The position numbers and the translations under genes were made by a program. Positions 1 to 7,788 of a stretch of DNA of 61,411 bases are shown one piece after another. The stretch's first letter is position 1. Each line of letters opens with the position of its first letter. Source of the stretch: Alphaproteobacteria bacterium (lineage in GTDB: Bacteria > Pseudomonadota > Alphaproteobacteria > Rickettsiales > UBA998); contig RDZH01000026.1 in the NCBI GenBank assembly GCA_004293935.1, positions 1-61,411 of the forward strand. The letters run 5' to 3'. The notes under the pieces were generated by a model, which was not told where the DNA came from, did not search any database, and worked only from the letters and a program-made list of their open reading frames with translations.

Positions 1-75
1 ATTATTCGATGCGATACGAATATTGCCTTGTGCTGCCATTGCCGCTATGTTGGTGTTAATTGAATTAAGTGCCAT
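1..75 (-). CDS. flagellin, N-terminal fragment (runs off left edge)
   Basis: Only the first 25 codons are visible. They read MALNSINTNIAAMAAQGN..., the conserved start of bacterial flagellin, whose N-terminal helix is needed for export and filament packing. The ATG is at 73-75 and is preceded by a good ribosome binding site (GGAG, seven bases upstream). The leader immediately upstream carries a twin-hairpin repeat. The rest of the gene lies outside the window, so which flagellin paralogue this is cannot be said. Confidence 0.75.
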   Translation of the reverse strand, partial: MALNSINTNIAAMAAQGNIRIASNN

Positions 76-158
76 GGTAAACTCCTACGTGGACTTGAAA
101 ATTAATAAAAAATTAATAAAAATTGAGCTATTTGCCCGTTGATTATGAAACGACCACC

Positions 159-286
159 ATAGTCGTTTGACAAAAAAATGACTCATTTTTTATGTCACGA
201 AACGACTATAACTATATAAACTATAGTGCTTTTTTACTTATCATTACTTCATAGAATTAGGTAATGATAATGTCAAAGCACTATAT
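159..286 (+). repeat. twin-hairpin repeat, subfamily A, copy 1
   Basis: Two hairpins in tandem. The first has arms ATAGTCGTTTGACA and its near complement ending AACGACTATA. The second begins TATAGTGCTTTT and ends AAAGCACTATA. They are joined by a TA-rich linker. This copy lies in the gene-free stretch 76-397 between flagellin and the next gene, in the flagellin upstream region. Its second hairpin has a diverged centre built on ATCATTAC/GTAATGAT. Apart from this repeat and the terminator at 345-387, nothing else is recognisable in 76-397. Confidence 0.8.
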
Positions 287-344
287 CTATCGTCTCAATT
301 AGGAGTATAACCAACTCAACCTAAGATTCTCTTAACACGCACAC

Positions 345-387
345 AAAAAAAGACCCTATCCCGAGATGGGATAGAGTCTTTTTTTAG
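345..387. terminator. bidirectional rho-independent terminator
   Basis: A GC-containing stem (AGACCCTATCCC pairing with GGGATAGAGTCT) is flanked by an A-run on the left and a T-run on the right, so it can act on both strands. On the minus strand it ends the small gene at 398-649. Confidence 0.85.
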
Positions 388-397
388 GATACGCTAA

Positions 398-649
398 CTA
401 CAAGGTAGAATCGCTATCCTGTGGCTCCACGGATATTTCAATCACCTGCGCACCCGAAGCTACAAACGCTTCAATCTGCTCAGGAGAAAACCCAGCCATG
501 ATCATGCCAATAATATCGGCAGCATTCAGAGGACGAACTATCATTCTCACTTGAGGAACGACGTTTTCGTTTTCGTCATTGGACGGATTGGACACATTAT
601 CGTGCGTCATAAAATGGGAGCGTTTAGAATCTAAACGCATAAAGAACAA
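398..649 (-). CDS. hypothetical small acidic protein
   Basis: 83 residues from the upstream ATG; a start at the internal MTHDNVSNP (residue 14) is equally possible, and neither has a convincing ribosome binding site. The N-terminal third is Asn/Asp/Glu-rich and looks disordered. The rest (VRMIVRPLNAADIIGMIMAG, then a short helical stretch with FSPEQIEAFVASGAQVIEISVEP) looks folded. No membrane segment or signal peptide. I do not recognise the family. A strong terminator lies 10 bases past the stop, which supports a real transcription unit. Confidence 0.5.
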   Translation of the reverse strand: MFFMRLDSKRSHFMTHDNVSNPSNDENENVVPQVRMIVRPLNAADIIGMIMAGFSPEQIEAFVASGAQVIEISVEPQDSDSTL

Positions 650-769
650 GTTATGAAGAGTTTATAGAGCAGATAAAAAAATAAATCAAGATATTTTTCT
701 TGGATTTTAGCATTTTTTTATATTTTATTTTCGTGACCATACGGCATCTCTATCATCGCACATAAAAAT

Positions 770-857
770 GCGCGCTATAAACATAGGAACTAGTGCCACG
801 AACGTTCAGCAAGGTTGTTCTTATAATAAAGAACAATCTTGCTGAAACATGCTATAG
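770..857 (+). repeat. degenerate twin-hairpin repeat (subfamily B/C remnant)
   Basis: Contains the right end of hairpin B (GCGCGCTATAAACATA), the typical linker, and a hairpin C-like palindrome starting CTAGTGCCACGAA and ending ATGCTATAG. The left hairpin is otherwise lost. The surviving hairpin doubles as the tsf terminator. Confidence 0.5.
805..846 (-). terminator. hairpin terminator of rpsB-tsf
   Basis: An 18-bp stem (TTCAGCAAG.TTGTTCTT on each arm, one mismatch) with a six-base loop lies 16 bases past the tsf stop. It has no strong U-run, and its sequence is part of a degenerate mobile hairpin repeat that may have been co-opted. Confidence 0.5.
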
Positions 858-861
858 ATTT

Positions 862-1788
862 TTAAGCCCCTGCGACCGCTGCGGCAACTTCTGCAGCAAA
901 GTCAGTTTCTTCTTTCTCTACCCCTTCACCGAGGACAAGAATAGCATAATCTGCAATCGCGATAGTGCATCCTGCATCTTTCGCCACGTGCGCCACCACA
1001 TCAGAGATTTTTGTTTTGCCATCAATAACAAAATTTTGCTCAAGCAATACTACTTCTTCATAGAATTTACGGATACGACCTTCAACCATTTTCTCAGCAA
1101 TTTCTTCTGTTTTACCTGAAGCAATCGCTTGATCTTTGAATACTGCTCGCTCACGTTCTAACAAACTTGCATCCACGCCATCGCGGGTTAAGGCTTCAGG
1201 GCGCGCCGCAGCAATATGCATCGCAAGCTGTTTGCCGAGGGCAGCCACTGCATCATTAGTTGGTTGATTGGTTTGCAACGCAACCAACACACCAATTTTT
1301 CCAAGCCCTGCTTTTACCGCACTATGCACATAGGAACTAACCAAACCTTGCTCTACACGCACCTGCACTGCACGACGTAGATTCATATTTTCACCAATCC
1401 CTGCAATCGCGTCAACAATCGCAGCATCAACATTTTTGCCCATGCATGGTGCAGCTTTAATCGCATCAATGGATGCATCCGTATGCAACGCTGTTTGTGC
1501 GATTGCTTCCGCAAGCTGTTGGAATTGCTCATTACGTGCAACGAAATCCGTCTCTGAGTTCAACTCAATAATAACACCTTGATTGCCCGATGTTGCAAGC
1601 GCAACAAGACCTTCCGCAGCAACACGCCCTGCTTTTTTCGCTGCTTTTGCCAAACCTTTCTTACGAAGCCAATCCACGGCATCTTGGATATTGCCTGCAT
1701 TTTCTTCCAACGCTTTTTTGCAATCCATCATGCCTGCTCCGCTGATTTCCCGCAATTCCTTAACCTGACTCGCTGATATAACGCTCAT
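862..1788 (-). CDS. tsf: translation elongation factor Ts
   Basis: EF-Ts is the guanine nucleotide exchange factor that recycles EF-Tu-GDP. The protein (308 residues from the chosen start) opens with the UBA-like domain SASQVKELREISGAGMMDCKKALEE and carries the conserved TDFVARN motif at about residue 80. I chose the ATG at 1786-1788, which has an AGAGAG ribosome binding site; an in-frame GTG at 1804-1806 would add six residues. It lies about 25 bases behind rpsB on the same strand, the near-universal rpsB-tsf pair, and is followed by a hairpin terminator. Confidence 0.97.
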   Translation of the reverse strand: MSVISASQVKELREISGAGMMDCKKALEENAGNIQDAVDWLRKKGLAKAAKKAGRVAAEGLVALATSGNQGVIIELNSETDFVARNEQFQQLAEAIAQTALHTDASIDAIKAAPCMGKNVDAAIVDAIAGIGENMNLRRAVQVRVEQGLVSSYVHSAVKAGLGKIGVLVALQTNQPTNDAVAALGKQLAMHIAAARPEALTRDGVDASLLERERAVFKDQAIASGKTEEIAEKMVEGRIRKFYEEVVLLEQNFVIDGKTKISDVVAHVAKDAGCTIAIADYAILVLGEGVEKEETDFAAEVAAAVAGA

Positions 1789-1813
1789 ATGATTCTCTCT
1801 TGTCACTTAAATA

Positions 1814-2665
1814 TTAATTGATAGCACTACGTTTTGCTTCTGCAGCAAGATCTTCAAAACTTCCGACTGTCACTTCACGCATCTTTCCACCACGTTCACG
1901 ACGCGGTTCACCTGCGCTCATGGCATCTTCTGTGCGCTTCATATCGCCACGGCTCTGCTCTTCAGGAAGTGCAATACCTCCATCACGCATCCCTTGACGA
2001 ATCGCTTGCGCAAATAAATCACAATAGAGTATAATCGCCTTGGTTGCATCATCATTGCCGGGAATTGGGTAATTAATACCTGCAATATCAGCGTTGGTAT
2101 CAACGATACCGATGACAGGGATACCCAGCTTATTTGCTTCCTTCACTGCCAAATCTTCAAACACAACATCAATCACGATCACCAAATCAGGCACATGCCC
2201 CATTTTGCGGATACCACCAAGCGAAAGATCGAGCTTTGTGTAATCACGCTGCATATTCAACAATTCTTTTTTCGTATATTCCTCATTATTATTCGCCATC
2301 GCATCTTCTACATCGTACATTCTACGGATGGAATTTTGGATAGTTTTCCAGTTGGTAAGCATCCCACCAAGCCAGCGATGATTGACATAAAACTGACCAC
2401 AAGCACGCGCCGTATCCGCCACAGGAGAAGCAGCTTGACGCTTCGTACCCACAAATAATACGCGCCCACCTGATTTTGCCACATCATAGGCAGCTTGCAA
2501 GGCGTTATACATTAACGGCACAGTCTTGTTAAGATCGATAATGTGCGTATCATTGCGCACACCATAAATAAAGGGAGCCATTTTAGGATTCCAACGCTTA
2601 GTTTTGTGTCCAAAATGCACACCAGCTTCGATTAAATCCTTCATTGAAAAAGAAATAGCAGACAT
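1814..2665 (-). CDS. rpsB: 30S ribosomal protein S2
   Basis: 283 residues. The N-terminus (SMKDLIEAGVHFGHKTKRWNPKM) and the segments GGMLTNWKTI and PDLVIVIDV are diagnostic for S2, which binds the small-subunit body late in assembly. The C-terminus is somewhat extended, as is common in alphaproteobacteria. It is the first gene of rpsB-tsf. The 280 bases upstream, to tRNA-Lys, hold no gene that I can see. Confidence 0.98.
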   Translation of the reverse strand: MSAISFSMKDLIEAGVHFGHKTKRWNPKMAPFIYGVRNDTHIIDLNKTVPLMYNALQAAYDVAKSGGRVLFVGTKRQAASPVADTARACGQFYVNHRWLGGMLTNWKTIQNSIRRMYDVEDAMANNNEEYTKKELLNMQRDYTKLDLSLGGIRKMGHVPDLVIVIDVVFEDLAVKEANKLGIPVIGIVDTNADIAGINYPIPGNDDATKAIILYCDLFAQAIRQGMRDGGIALPEEQSRGDMKRTEDAMSAGEPRRERGGKMREVTVGSFEDLAAEAKRSAIN

Positions 2666-2901
2666 AAATACTCCAAATTGTTCCAGTTAAACCTCCATTA
2701 CGCATTTGCGGCTCTGCCACTGGAAACGACGTAATGTGTGTGATAATGCATCATGCGATATACATAATAGCATGAGGTTTATAGCAATATTTCCTGCATA
2801 ACGCAACCTTTTTATGCGCTTAATTGACAGAAGAAGATACGGCGCATCTTTATATGGAAGCGGCATACGCGATAAAAATTATATTTATATGATTTTTGCG
2901 A

Positions 2902-2929
2902 TTGACAAGCGTCGCAAACTCTCTATGTT
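2902..2929 (+). promoter_or_regulatory. sigma70-type promoter for tRNA-Lys
   Basis: TTGACA at 2902-2907 and TATGTT at 2924-2929 are separated by 16 bases, and the -10 box ends 16 bases before the tRNA. A perfect -35 and a near-consensus -10 fit a strong tRNA promoter. Not tested. Confidence 0.6.
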
Positions 2930-2945
2930 ATGTTTTCTATTGCAC

Positions 2946-3021
2946 GATCCCGTAGCTCAGCTGGTAGAGCGACTGACTTTTAATCAGTAGGTCACAGGTT
3001 CGAATCCTGTCGGGATCACCA
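2946..3021 (+). tRNA. tRNA-Lys (anticodon TTT)
   Basis: A complete cloverleaf: 7-bp acceptor stem GATCCCG/CGGGATC, D arm GCTC/GAGC, anticodon stem ACTGA/TCAGT around CTTTTAA, T arm ACAGG/CCTGT with TTCGAAT, and an encoded CCA end. The anticodon TTT reads Lys codons. Confidence 0.98.
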
Positions 3022-3113
3022 CATGTTTTTTTTGCGCACCTAATAATGTGCATAATTATAGTTTTAGGGTTGAATCCTACGTCAAACTTAGCTATATAGA
3101 AAACATATCAGAT

Positions 3114-3188
3114 TGGGGTGTAGCCAAGTGGTAAGGCAACGGTTTTTGATACCGTCATTCGGAGGTTCGAACCCTCCCACCCCAGCCA
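3114..3188 (+). tRNA. tRNA-Gln (anticodon TTG)
   Basis: Acceptor stem TGGGGTG/CACCCCA, D arm with AGTGGTAAGGC, anticodon loop containing TTG, T arm GAGGTTCGAACCCTC, discriminator G and encoded CCA. The anticodon TTG reads Gln CAA (and CAG by wobble). It lies 92 bases behind tRNA-Lys and may share its transcript. Confidence 0.97.
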
Positions 3189-3307
3189 GTTTTTTCGCAC
3201 ATTTTTTATTTCATATTTACCTAAAATTTGATTTTAATTTATATTGGTTTATAATTTTTAATCGGATATTTACTCCATCCGTGTATTATCATAGGTAAGA
3301 GGTAAAT

Positions 3308-4417
3308 ATGGCAATTACATATGATGATATTAATAAACTTGTGCGCGAACCTTCGTCACAAGTGCGCGCAACGATTGCGCAAAAAGTCGCAGAAAGTTAT
3401 AATCATTCAACATTCACGCCGAAAGCAAATAAATTAGCGATTGATATTTTTCGTTTGCTCATGAGGGATACCGCGCTGCAAGTACGTAAAGTATTAGCGG
3501 AATCCCTCAAAGATAATATGAATGCCCCGCATGATATTGTGCTTTCCCTCGCCTATGATGATTATGAGGTTGCAGAAGACATATTGAAATCGTCTAAAGT
3601 TCTGACGGAAAGTGATCTTTTAGAGCTTGTGCGCGTCAATGATGATGTGAAAAAATTGGTGGCTATTTCACAACGTGAACGTGTCCCCTCTACTATTTCC
3701 TCAGCGTTGATCCAAACCAATACGCCCATCGTGATTCAGAGCGTGCTGCATAACAGCAATGCCGAAATTAACGAGCAAAGCTATTTTCATATTTCTCAAA
3801 CCTTTGCGGATCATGATTTTATCATTGAAGCCTTAGTCTGTCGAGGAGACTTATCATTCACCTTAGCTGAGACATTGTATGCTTTGGTGGCTGAACGACT
3901 GAAAAACCACATAACAAAACGCCATTTACTCCCGAAGAAGATGGTTGAACGCATGAGTAGCGTATCCCGCGAGGTGGCGATTCTCAATTTTCTTACCCCG
4001 TGGATGTCTGATGAGGAAATCGTGACGTTGGTACAGCAAATGGCTTCACGCAAACGGCTCACCAATTCTATTATTGTGCGCGCTTTATGCCTCGGAGAAG
4101 TTGCATTCTTTGAAATTGCGATGGCGGAACGCGCCTCCATACCGATCCAAAATGCACGTAAACTACTCAATGATCCCGGAAAAAGTGGTTTTAATGCCTT
4201 GTATAAATCGAGCCATCTGCCCGCTATGTATATGGATGCATTATATAGTACGCTGAAATTAGTGCGTGAGGAGATTCGCAAACCGCAAAAAATGCAACCA
4301 AAGAATTTCTGCCAAACGCTTATTCACAATATTGAAGCGCATCAATATCATCAATCGATTCAGGGCATGGCGCAACTGATACAGTTTTTGCAAAAACCTA
4401 CAGAATTCAGCATTTAA
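3308..4417 (+). CDS. DUF2336 family helical-repeat protein
   Basis: 369 residues, entirely helical in appearance, with HEAT-like repeats such as DTALQVRKVLAESLKDNMNAP and DDYEVAEDILKSSKVLTESDLLELVR, which are typical of the alphaproteobacterial DUF2336 family. No signal peptide or membrane segment, so probably cytoplasmic. The function is not established; members are suspected of protein-protein contacts in signalling. The ATG has an AAGAGGT ribosome binding site. Its TAA stop is the first part of a TAACCTCAGTTTTT motif that also bounds the composite repeat at 27163-27339. Confidence 0.75.
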   Translation: MAITYDDINKLVREPSSQVRATIAQKVAESYNHSTFTPKANKLAIDIFRLLMRDTALQVRKVLAESLKDNMNAPHDIVLSLAYDDYEVAEDILKSSKVLTESDLLELVRVNDDVKKLVAISQRERVPSTISSALIQTNTPIVIQSVLHNSNAEINEQSYFHISQTFADHDFIIEALVCRGDLSFTLAETLYALVAERLKNHITKRHLLPKKMVERMSSVSREVAILNFLTPWMSDEEIVTLVQQMASRKRLTNSIIVRALCLGEVAFFEIAMAERASIPIQNARKLLNDPGKSGFNALYKSSHLPAMYMDALYSTLKLVREEIRKPQKMQPKNFCQTLIHNIEAHQYHQSIQGMAQLIQFLQKPTEFSI

Positions 4418-4477
4418 CCTCAGTTTTTGATAAGGTTTAGCGGAATTTTTGGGGGGAACTCTTAAGTGGACGTACTA

Positions 4478-4604
4478 TATAGTCGTTTGACAAAAAAATT
4501 ACTCATTTTTTATGTCAAGTGCGACTATAACACTATGATATATAGTGCTTTTACCACTATATAATTGCCGATCAATCGGTAATTATATAGTGGTAGCACT
4601 ATAG
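4478..4604 (+). repeat. twin-hairpin repeat, subfamily A, copy 2
   Basis: A near-complete copy: hairpin 1 (TATAGTCGTTTGACA...GCGACTATA), linker ACACTATGATA, hairpin 2 (TATAGTGCTTTTACCA...TGGTAGCACTATA, almost perfectly palindromic, centred on CCGATCAATCGG). It lies between two convergent genes. Its right end is coding: it forms the last codons and the TAA stop of the RimK-like gene on the minus strand. Confidence 0.9.
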
Positions 4605-5995
4605 ATGGATGCATCATCATCCTTGCGGTGTCCTATAAGACGCTTTTCAATACATTCAATCATGAGTCCTGCAATATCTTGCCCTGTAATGGCTTCAATA
4701 CCTTCTAACCCCGGAGAGGAATTGATTTCTAACACTTTAGGTCCTTCCTTTGAGCGGATAATATCCACTCCCGCGACATCCAACCCCATGGCTTTGGCAG
4801 CGCGTACTGCTACTTTACGTTCCTCTGCGGTGACTTTGATAGAACTTGCAGAGCCTCCTAAATGTAGATTGGCGCGGAACTCACCATTGGCGGCTTGGCG
4901 TTGCATAGCACCCACGACCTTGCCATCAATCACAAAACATCGTATATCTTTGCCCCCTGCTTCGGAGATATATTCCTGCACTAAGATATTGGCTTGCAGG
5001 CTTTTGAAGGCATTAATCACGCTTTCAGCCGCTTTTTGTGTTTCTGCTAATACAACACCTTTGCCTTGCGTCCCTTCCAATAATTTGACAACAACAGGCG
5101 CACCACCAACCATGCGGATAATATCGGCAGTATCAATGGGTGAATGGGCAAAACTGGTCACAGGCATGGGTATGCCTCGCGCTGAGAGCATTTGCAACGA
5201 ACGTAACTTATCCCGAGATCGCGCAATCGGCAAGGCATCATTGAGGCAATAGACTCCCATAGCCTCAAATTGACGCAACACCGCACATCCATAAAAGGTC
5301 ATATTGGGGCGAATACGCGGAATGACGGCATCGACATGCCCCATCGATTGCCCGCCACGATAATAGACTTCTAATTTGCGTGAGGTAATATTCATGTAGC
5401 AATGTTTGAGGTTGACAAATTCTACTTTATGCCCGCGTTCCTCACATGCCTCCATAATACGCCTATTGGAATAGAGATCCTGATTGCTTGCCAATAGTAC
5501 CAGACTTAACGGATCGCCCTCACGGCGCATCAGTTGATAATATCCTTTTGCCTCACGCAGATTGACATTGCCAAGATAAAGTGCGCCATCTGGATCGATG
5601 AGTACGCGTCCTGTCATTGCCTCGCGCCCAAGCAACATACGGTAGCCCATTTCATCGCGGTTGGTGAGTGTCACATCAATATCCCATGAGGTATCACCAA
5701 GTTTGAGCGGGGTACGAATCACATAACGTCGCTCTGTTTCGCCGTTGGAGCTTTTAATCTCGCGCCGATCAATAACGCGTGCGCGACATATTTGTAAAAC
5801 TTTGCGATTCTGCTGCAATGGGTGAATCTCAAACTGCACATAGGATACGCCATCTTCCTCATAGGGCTGGATGTTGAAGGCGTGTAGTGCCGAGGTTTTC
5901 GCACCTGAATCAATCCGCGCTTTAATGGCAGGTAATGCGAGTTCGGGCAGCGATACCCACTCTTCTTTTCCGATAACGATTTTATGTTCTGGCAT
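4583..5995 (-). CDS. RimB-like retropepsin domain fused to a RimK-like ATP-grasp ligase
   Basis: 470 residues with two modules. Residues about 1-150 match the RimB / 'ATP-dependent zinc protease' family, a retropepsin-like fold with the DSGAKTS motif at 29-35 and [13 protein letters not shown] near 125. Residues about 165-455 match RimK-type ATP-grasp amino-acid ligases: [17 protein letters not shown] for the nucleotide-binding loop, [21 protein letters not shown], and the metal-binding end [14 protein letters not shown]. In E. coli, RimK adds glutamates to ribosomal protein S6 and RimB modulates it; here both would be one polypeptide. The substrate is inferred. The C-terminal SATTI and the stop are encoded by a twin-hairpin repeat. 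Confidence 0.85.
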   Translation of the reverse strand: MPEHKIVIGKEEWVSLPELALPAIKARIDSGAKTSALHAFNIQPYEEDGVSYVQFEIHPLQQNRKVLQICRARVIDRREIKSSNGETERRYVIRTPLKLGDTSWDIDVTLTNRDEMGYRMLLGREAMTGRVLIDPDGALYLGNVNLREAKGYYQLMRREGDPLSLVLLASNQDLYSNRRIMEACEERGHKVEFVNLKHCYMNITSRKLEVYYRGGQSMGHVDAVIPRIRPNMTFYGCAVLRQFEAMGVYCLNDALPIARSRDKLRSLQMLSARGIPMPVTSFAHSPIDTADIIRMVGGAPVVVKLLEGTQGKGVVLAETQKAAESVINAFKSLQANILVQEYISEAGGKDIRCFVIDGKVVGAMQRQAANGEFRANLHLGGSASSIKVTAEERKVAVRAAKAMGLDVAGVDIIRSKEGPKVLEINSSPGLEGIEAITGQDIAGLMIECIEKRLIGHRKDDDASIYSATTI

Positions 5996-6036
5996 GGCTT
6001 TTTCTTTTTGTCCGTATGTGAAGATGAAGAGTTTAT

Positions 6037-6163
6037 TATAGTCGTTTGACTAAAAAATGTCTCATTTTTTACGTCAAAGAACGACTATAACACTATGATT
6101 TATAGTGCTTTTACCATTATATAATTGCCGATAAATTGGTAATGATATAATGGTAGCACTATT
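6037..6163 (+). repeat. twin-hairpin repeat, subfamily A, copy 3
   Basis: A full copy with both hairpins: TATAGTCGTTTGACT...AACGACTATA, then TATAGTGCTTTTACCA...TGGTAGCACTATT. It lies between the divergent RimK-like gene and the gene at 6240, so it occupies the intergenic promoter region of both. Copies 2 and 3 flank the RimK-like gene. Confidence 0.9.
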
Positions 6164-6239
6164 ATGTATAGGAGAACGAAATATTAAAGCAACTATTATA
6201 AAATATAATTTCGATCATTTCAAAAAAAAGCATGGTTTT

Positions 6240-6707
6240 ATGAGTTATGAACAGCGTCTTACGGTACGCCTAGTGGATATATGGGAACAATTACGGCATG
6301 AACGCCCTCCTCCGCCTTACGAACAATGGAATAGTGCGAAAATATCCGACATTTGGCAAAAATGTATCGCGATGCGCGTTGAGCCTAATCAGCGAGCCTC
6401 ATCGGAGATTGTCGTGCGCACCCTTTTTGTTGGGCAGCAACTCAATGTGATTATGCCAACGCTGCGTGCGGAAGAATGCTATCAGATGCATATTCTTGAT
6501 CATGATATGAAAAAATTATTTTCCCCCATCACTTCTGTTGTACAATCGCAAAAGAGCATGGCGCATGATGGAACGTTTGTGAGTAAAAACAATAAATTAG
6601 TTAAGTATCGTTGTTGCTTCTTGCCTTTTTCGGACAGTAAAAAATACACGGAAGGCGGTGCGAATGTGCATTATATTGTCGCAGGATTTTCGTGGGTGCA
6701 TATGTAG
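6240..6707 (+). CDS. hypothetical protein, possibly PAS-like
   Basis: 155 residues from MSYEQRLTVRLVDIWEQLR. The opening (VDIWEQLRHERPPPPYEQWNSAKI) resembles the start of the alphaproteobacterial PAS_5 family, in which a short helical lead precedes a PAS fold; the rest is too divergent to be sure. No signal peptide or membrane segment. The frame stays open upstream to an ATG at 6150, but that start lies inside a repeat, so I prefer 6240 despite a weak ribosome binding site. It precedes galU by 79 bases. Confidence 0.5.
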   Translation: MSYEQRLTVRLVDIWEQLRHERPPPPYEQWNSAKISDIWQKCIAMRVEPNQRASSEIVVRTLFVGQQLNVIMPTLRAEECYQMHILDHDMKKLFSPITSVVQSQKSMAHDGTFVSKNNKLVKYRCCFLPFSDSKKYTEGGANVHYIVAGFSWVHM

Positions 6708-6786
6708 TTAGGTTTTTTTGTTGCATTGCATCGTATTTTTGTGTATATTTCTTAAGTGTATTTTAATCATTCCTAAGGAGTAAATC

Positions 6787-7683
6787 ATGAGCCAAACCAT
6801 CACTACTGCCGTTTTTCCTGTTGCGGGGTTTGGCACGCGTATGCTTCCTGCGACAAAATCTGTTCCCAAAGAAATGCTCACGGTTGTTGATCGTCCGTTG
6901 GTGCATTATGTGGTGCAAGAGGCACTCAATGCGGGGATTAAAAGGTTTGTGTTTGTGACGGGGCGGAACAAACAATGCATAGAGGATTATTTTGATCATA
7001 TTCCCGAATTAGAAGATTCTTTGGAAGCGAAGCAAAAACTAGACTTATTAGAAGCAGTGCGTTCTTTTCCAGATGCGGGGGAAGCGATATTTTTACGTCA
7101 ACAAAAGCCGTTAGGGCTTGGTCATGCTGTATGGTGTGCGCGTCATGTGATTGATGCACCTTTTGCGGTATTATTGCCTGATGTTATTTTGAAAGATGAT
7201 GGATTTTTGGCGCGCATGGTGCAGCTTCATGAGAAAACAAAGAAAAATGTCGTTGCTTTGCAGCGTGTTGATCCTGAGCAAGTATTTAAGTATGGTATTG
7301 TGGGGCATAAACCAACCGATAATGATGAATATGAAATCACTTCAATGGTAGAAAAGCCATCTGTGGGATATGCACCGTCTGATATGTCATTGCTTGGGCG
7401 TTATATTTTTACACCAGAGATTATTGATTTACTTGAGCATACGCAAGCAGGGAAAGGGGGCGAGATACAGCTCACCGACGCGATGCAATCCTTGTTGCTG
7501 CATCAAGGGTTTAGCGGTTTAGATTATCGCGGGAAATTATTCGATTGCGGTAGTCGTGAAGGTTTCATTGAGGCAAACCTCGATCTTGCCTATGATGATC
7601 CGGCCCTACGTGCCACTATTGAGCAGTGGGTGAGGGATAATATGGATATAAGCAGCTTATTTTCTCAAGTAAAAGTTGCCTAA
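6787..7683 (+). CDS. galU: UTP-glucose-1-phosphate uridylyltransferase
   Basis: 298 residues, the usual length. GalU makes UDP-glucose from UTP and glucose-1-phosphate for envelope polysaccharides. Visible motifs: the nucleotidyltransferase loop FPVAGFGTRMLPATKSVPKEM at about 10-30, QKPLGLGHAVWCA, the metal and sugar-phosphate segment LLPDVIL, and VEKPSVGYAPSDMSLLGRYIF. The ATG has a strong AAGGAG ribosome binding site. It lies just upstream of a type I secretion pair in the same direction, with 105 bases between. Confidence 0.96.
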   Translation: MSQTITTAVFPVAGFGTRMLPATKSVPKEMLTVVDRPLVHYVVQEALNAGIKRFVFVTGRNKQCIEDYFDHIPELEDSLEAKQKLDLLEAVRSFPDAGEAIFLRQQKPLGLGHAVWCARHVIDAPFAVLLPDVILKDDGFLARMVQLHEKTKKNVVALQRVDPEQVFKYGIVGHKPTDNDEYEITSMVEKPSVGYAPSDMSLLGRYIFTPEIIDLLEHTQAGKGGEIQLTDAMQSLLLHQGFSGLDYRGKLFDCGSREGFIEANLDLAYDDPALRATIEQWVRDNMDISSLFSQVKVA

Positions 7684-7788
7684 GTGCGTAACATTTTTAC
7701 GTGCGGTTATGATTTGTGCGTGTTCTGAGTGCGCAACTGCGTTATTTTCGTTGCAAAGTTGCGTGAGTTTGCTTAAATTGCAACACTT

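Noticed and set aside
793-1119. A 108-codon plus-strand frame antisense to tsf
   Set aside because: It lies opposite conserved tsf codons, is rich in rare residues and has no ribosome binding site; a shadow of the real gene.
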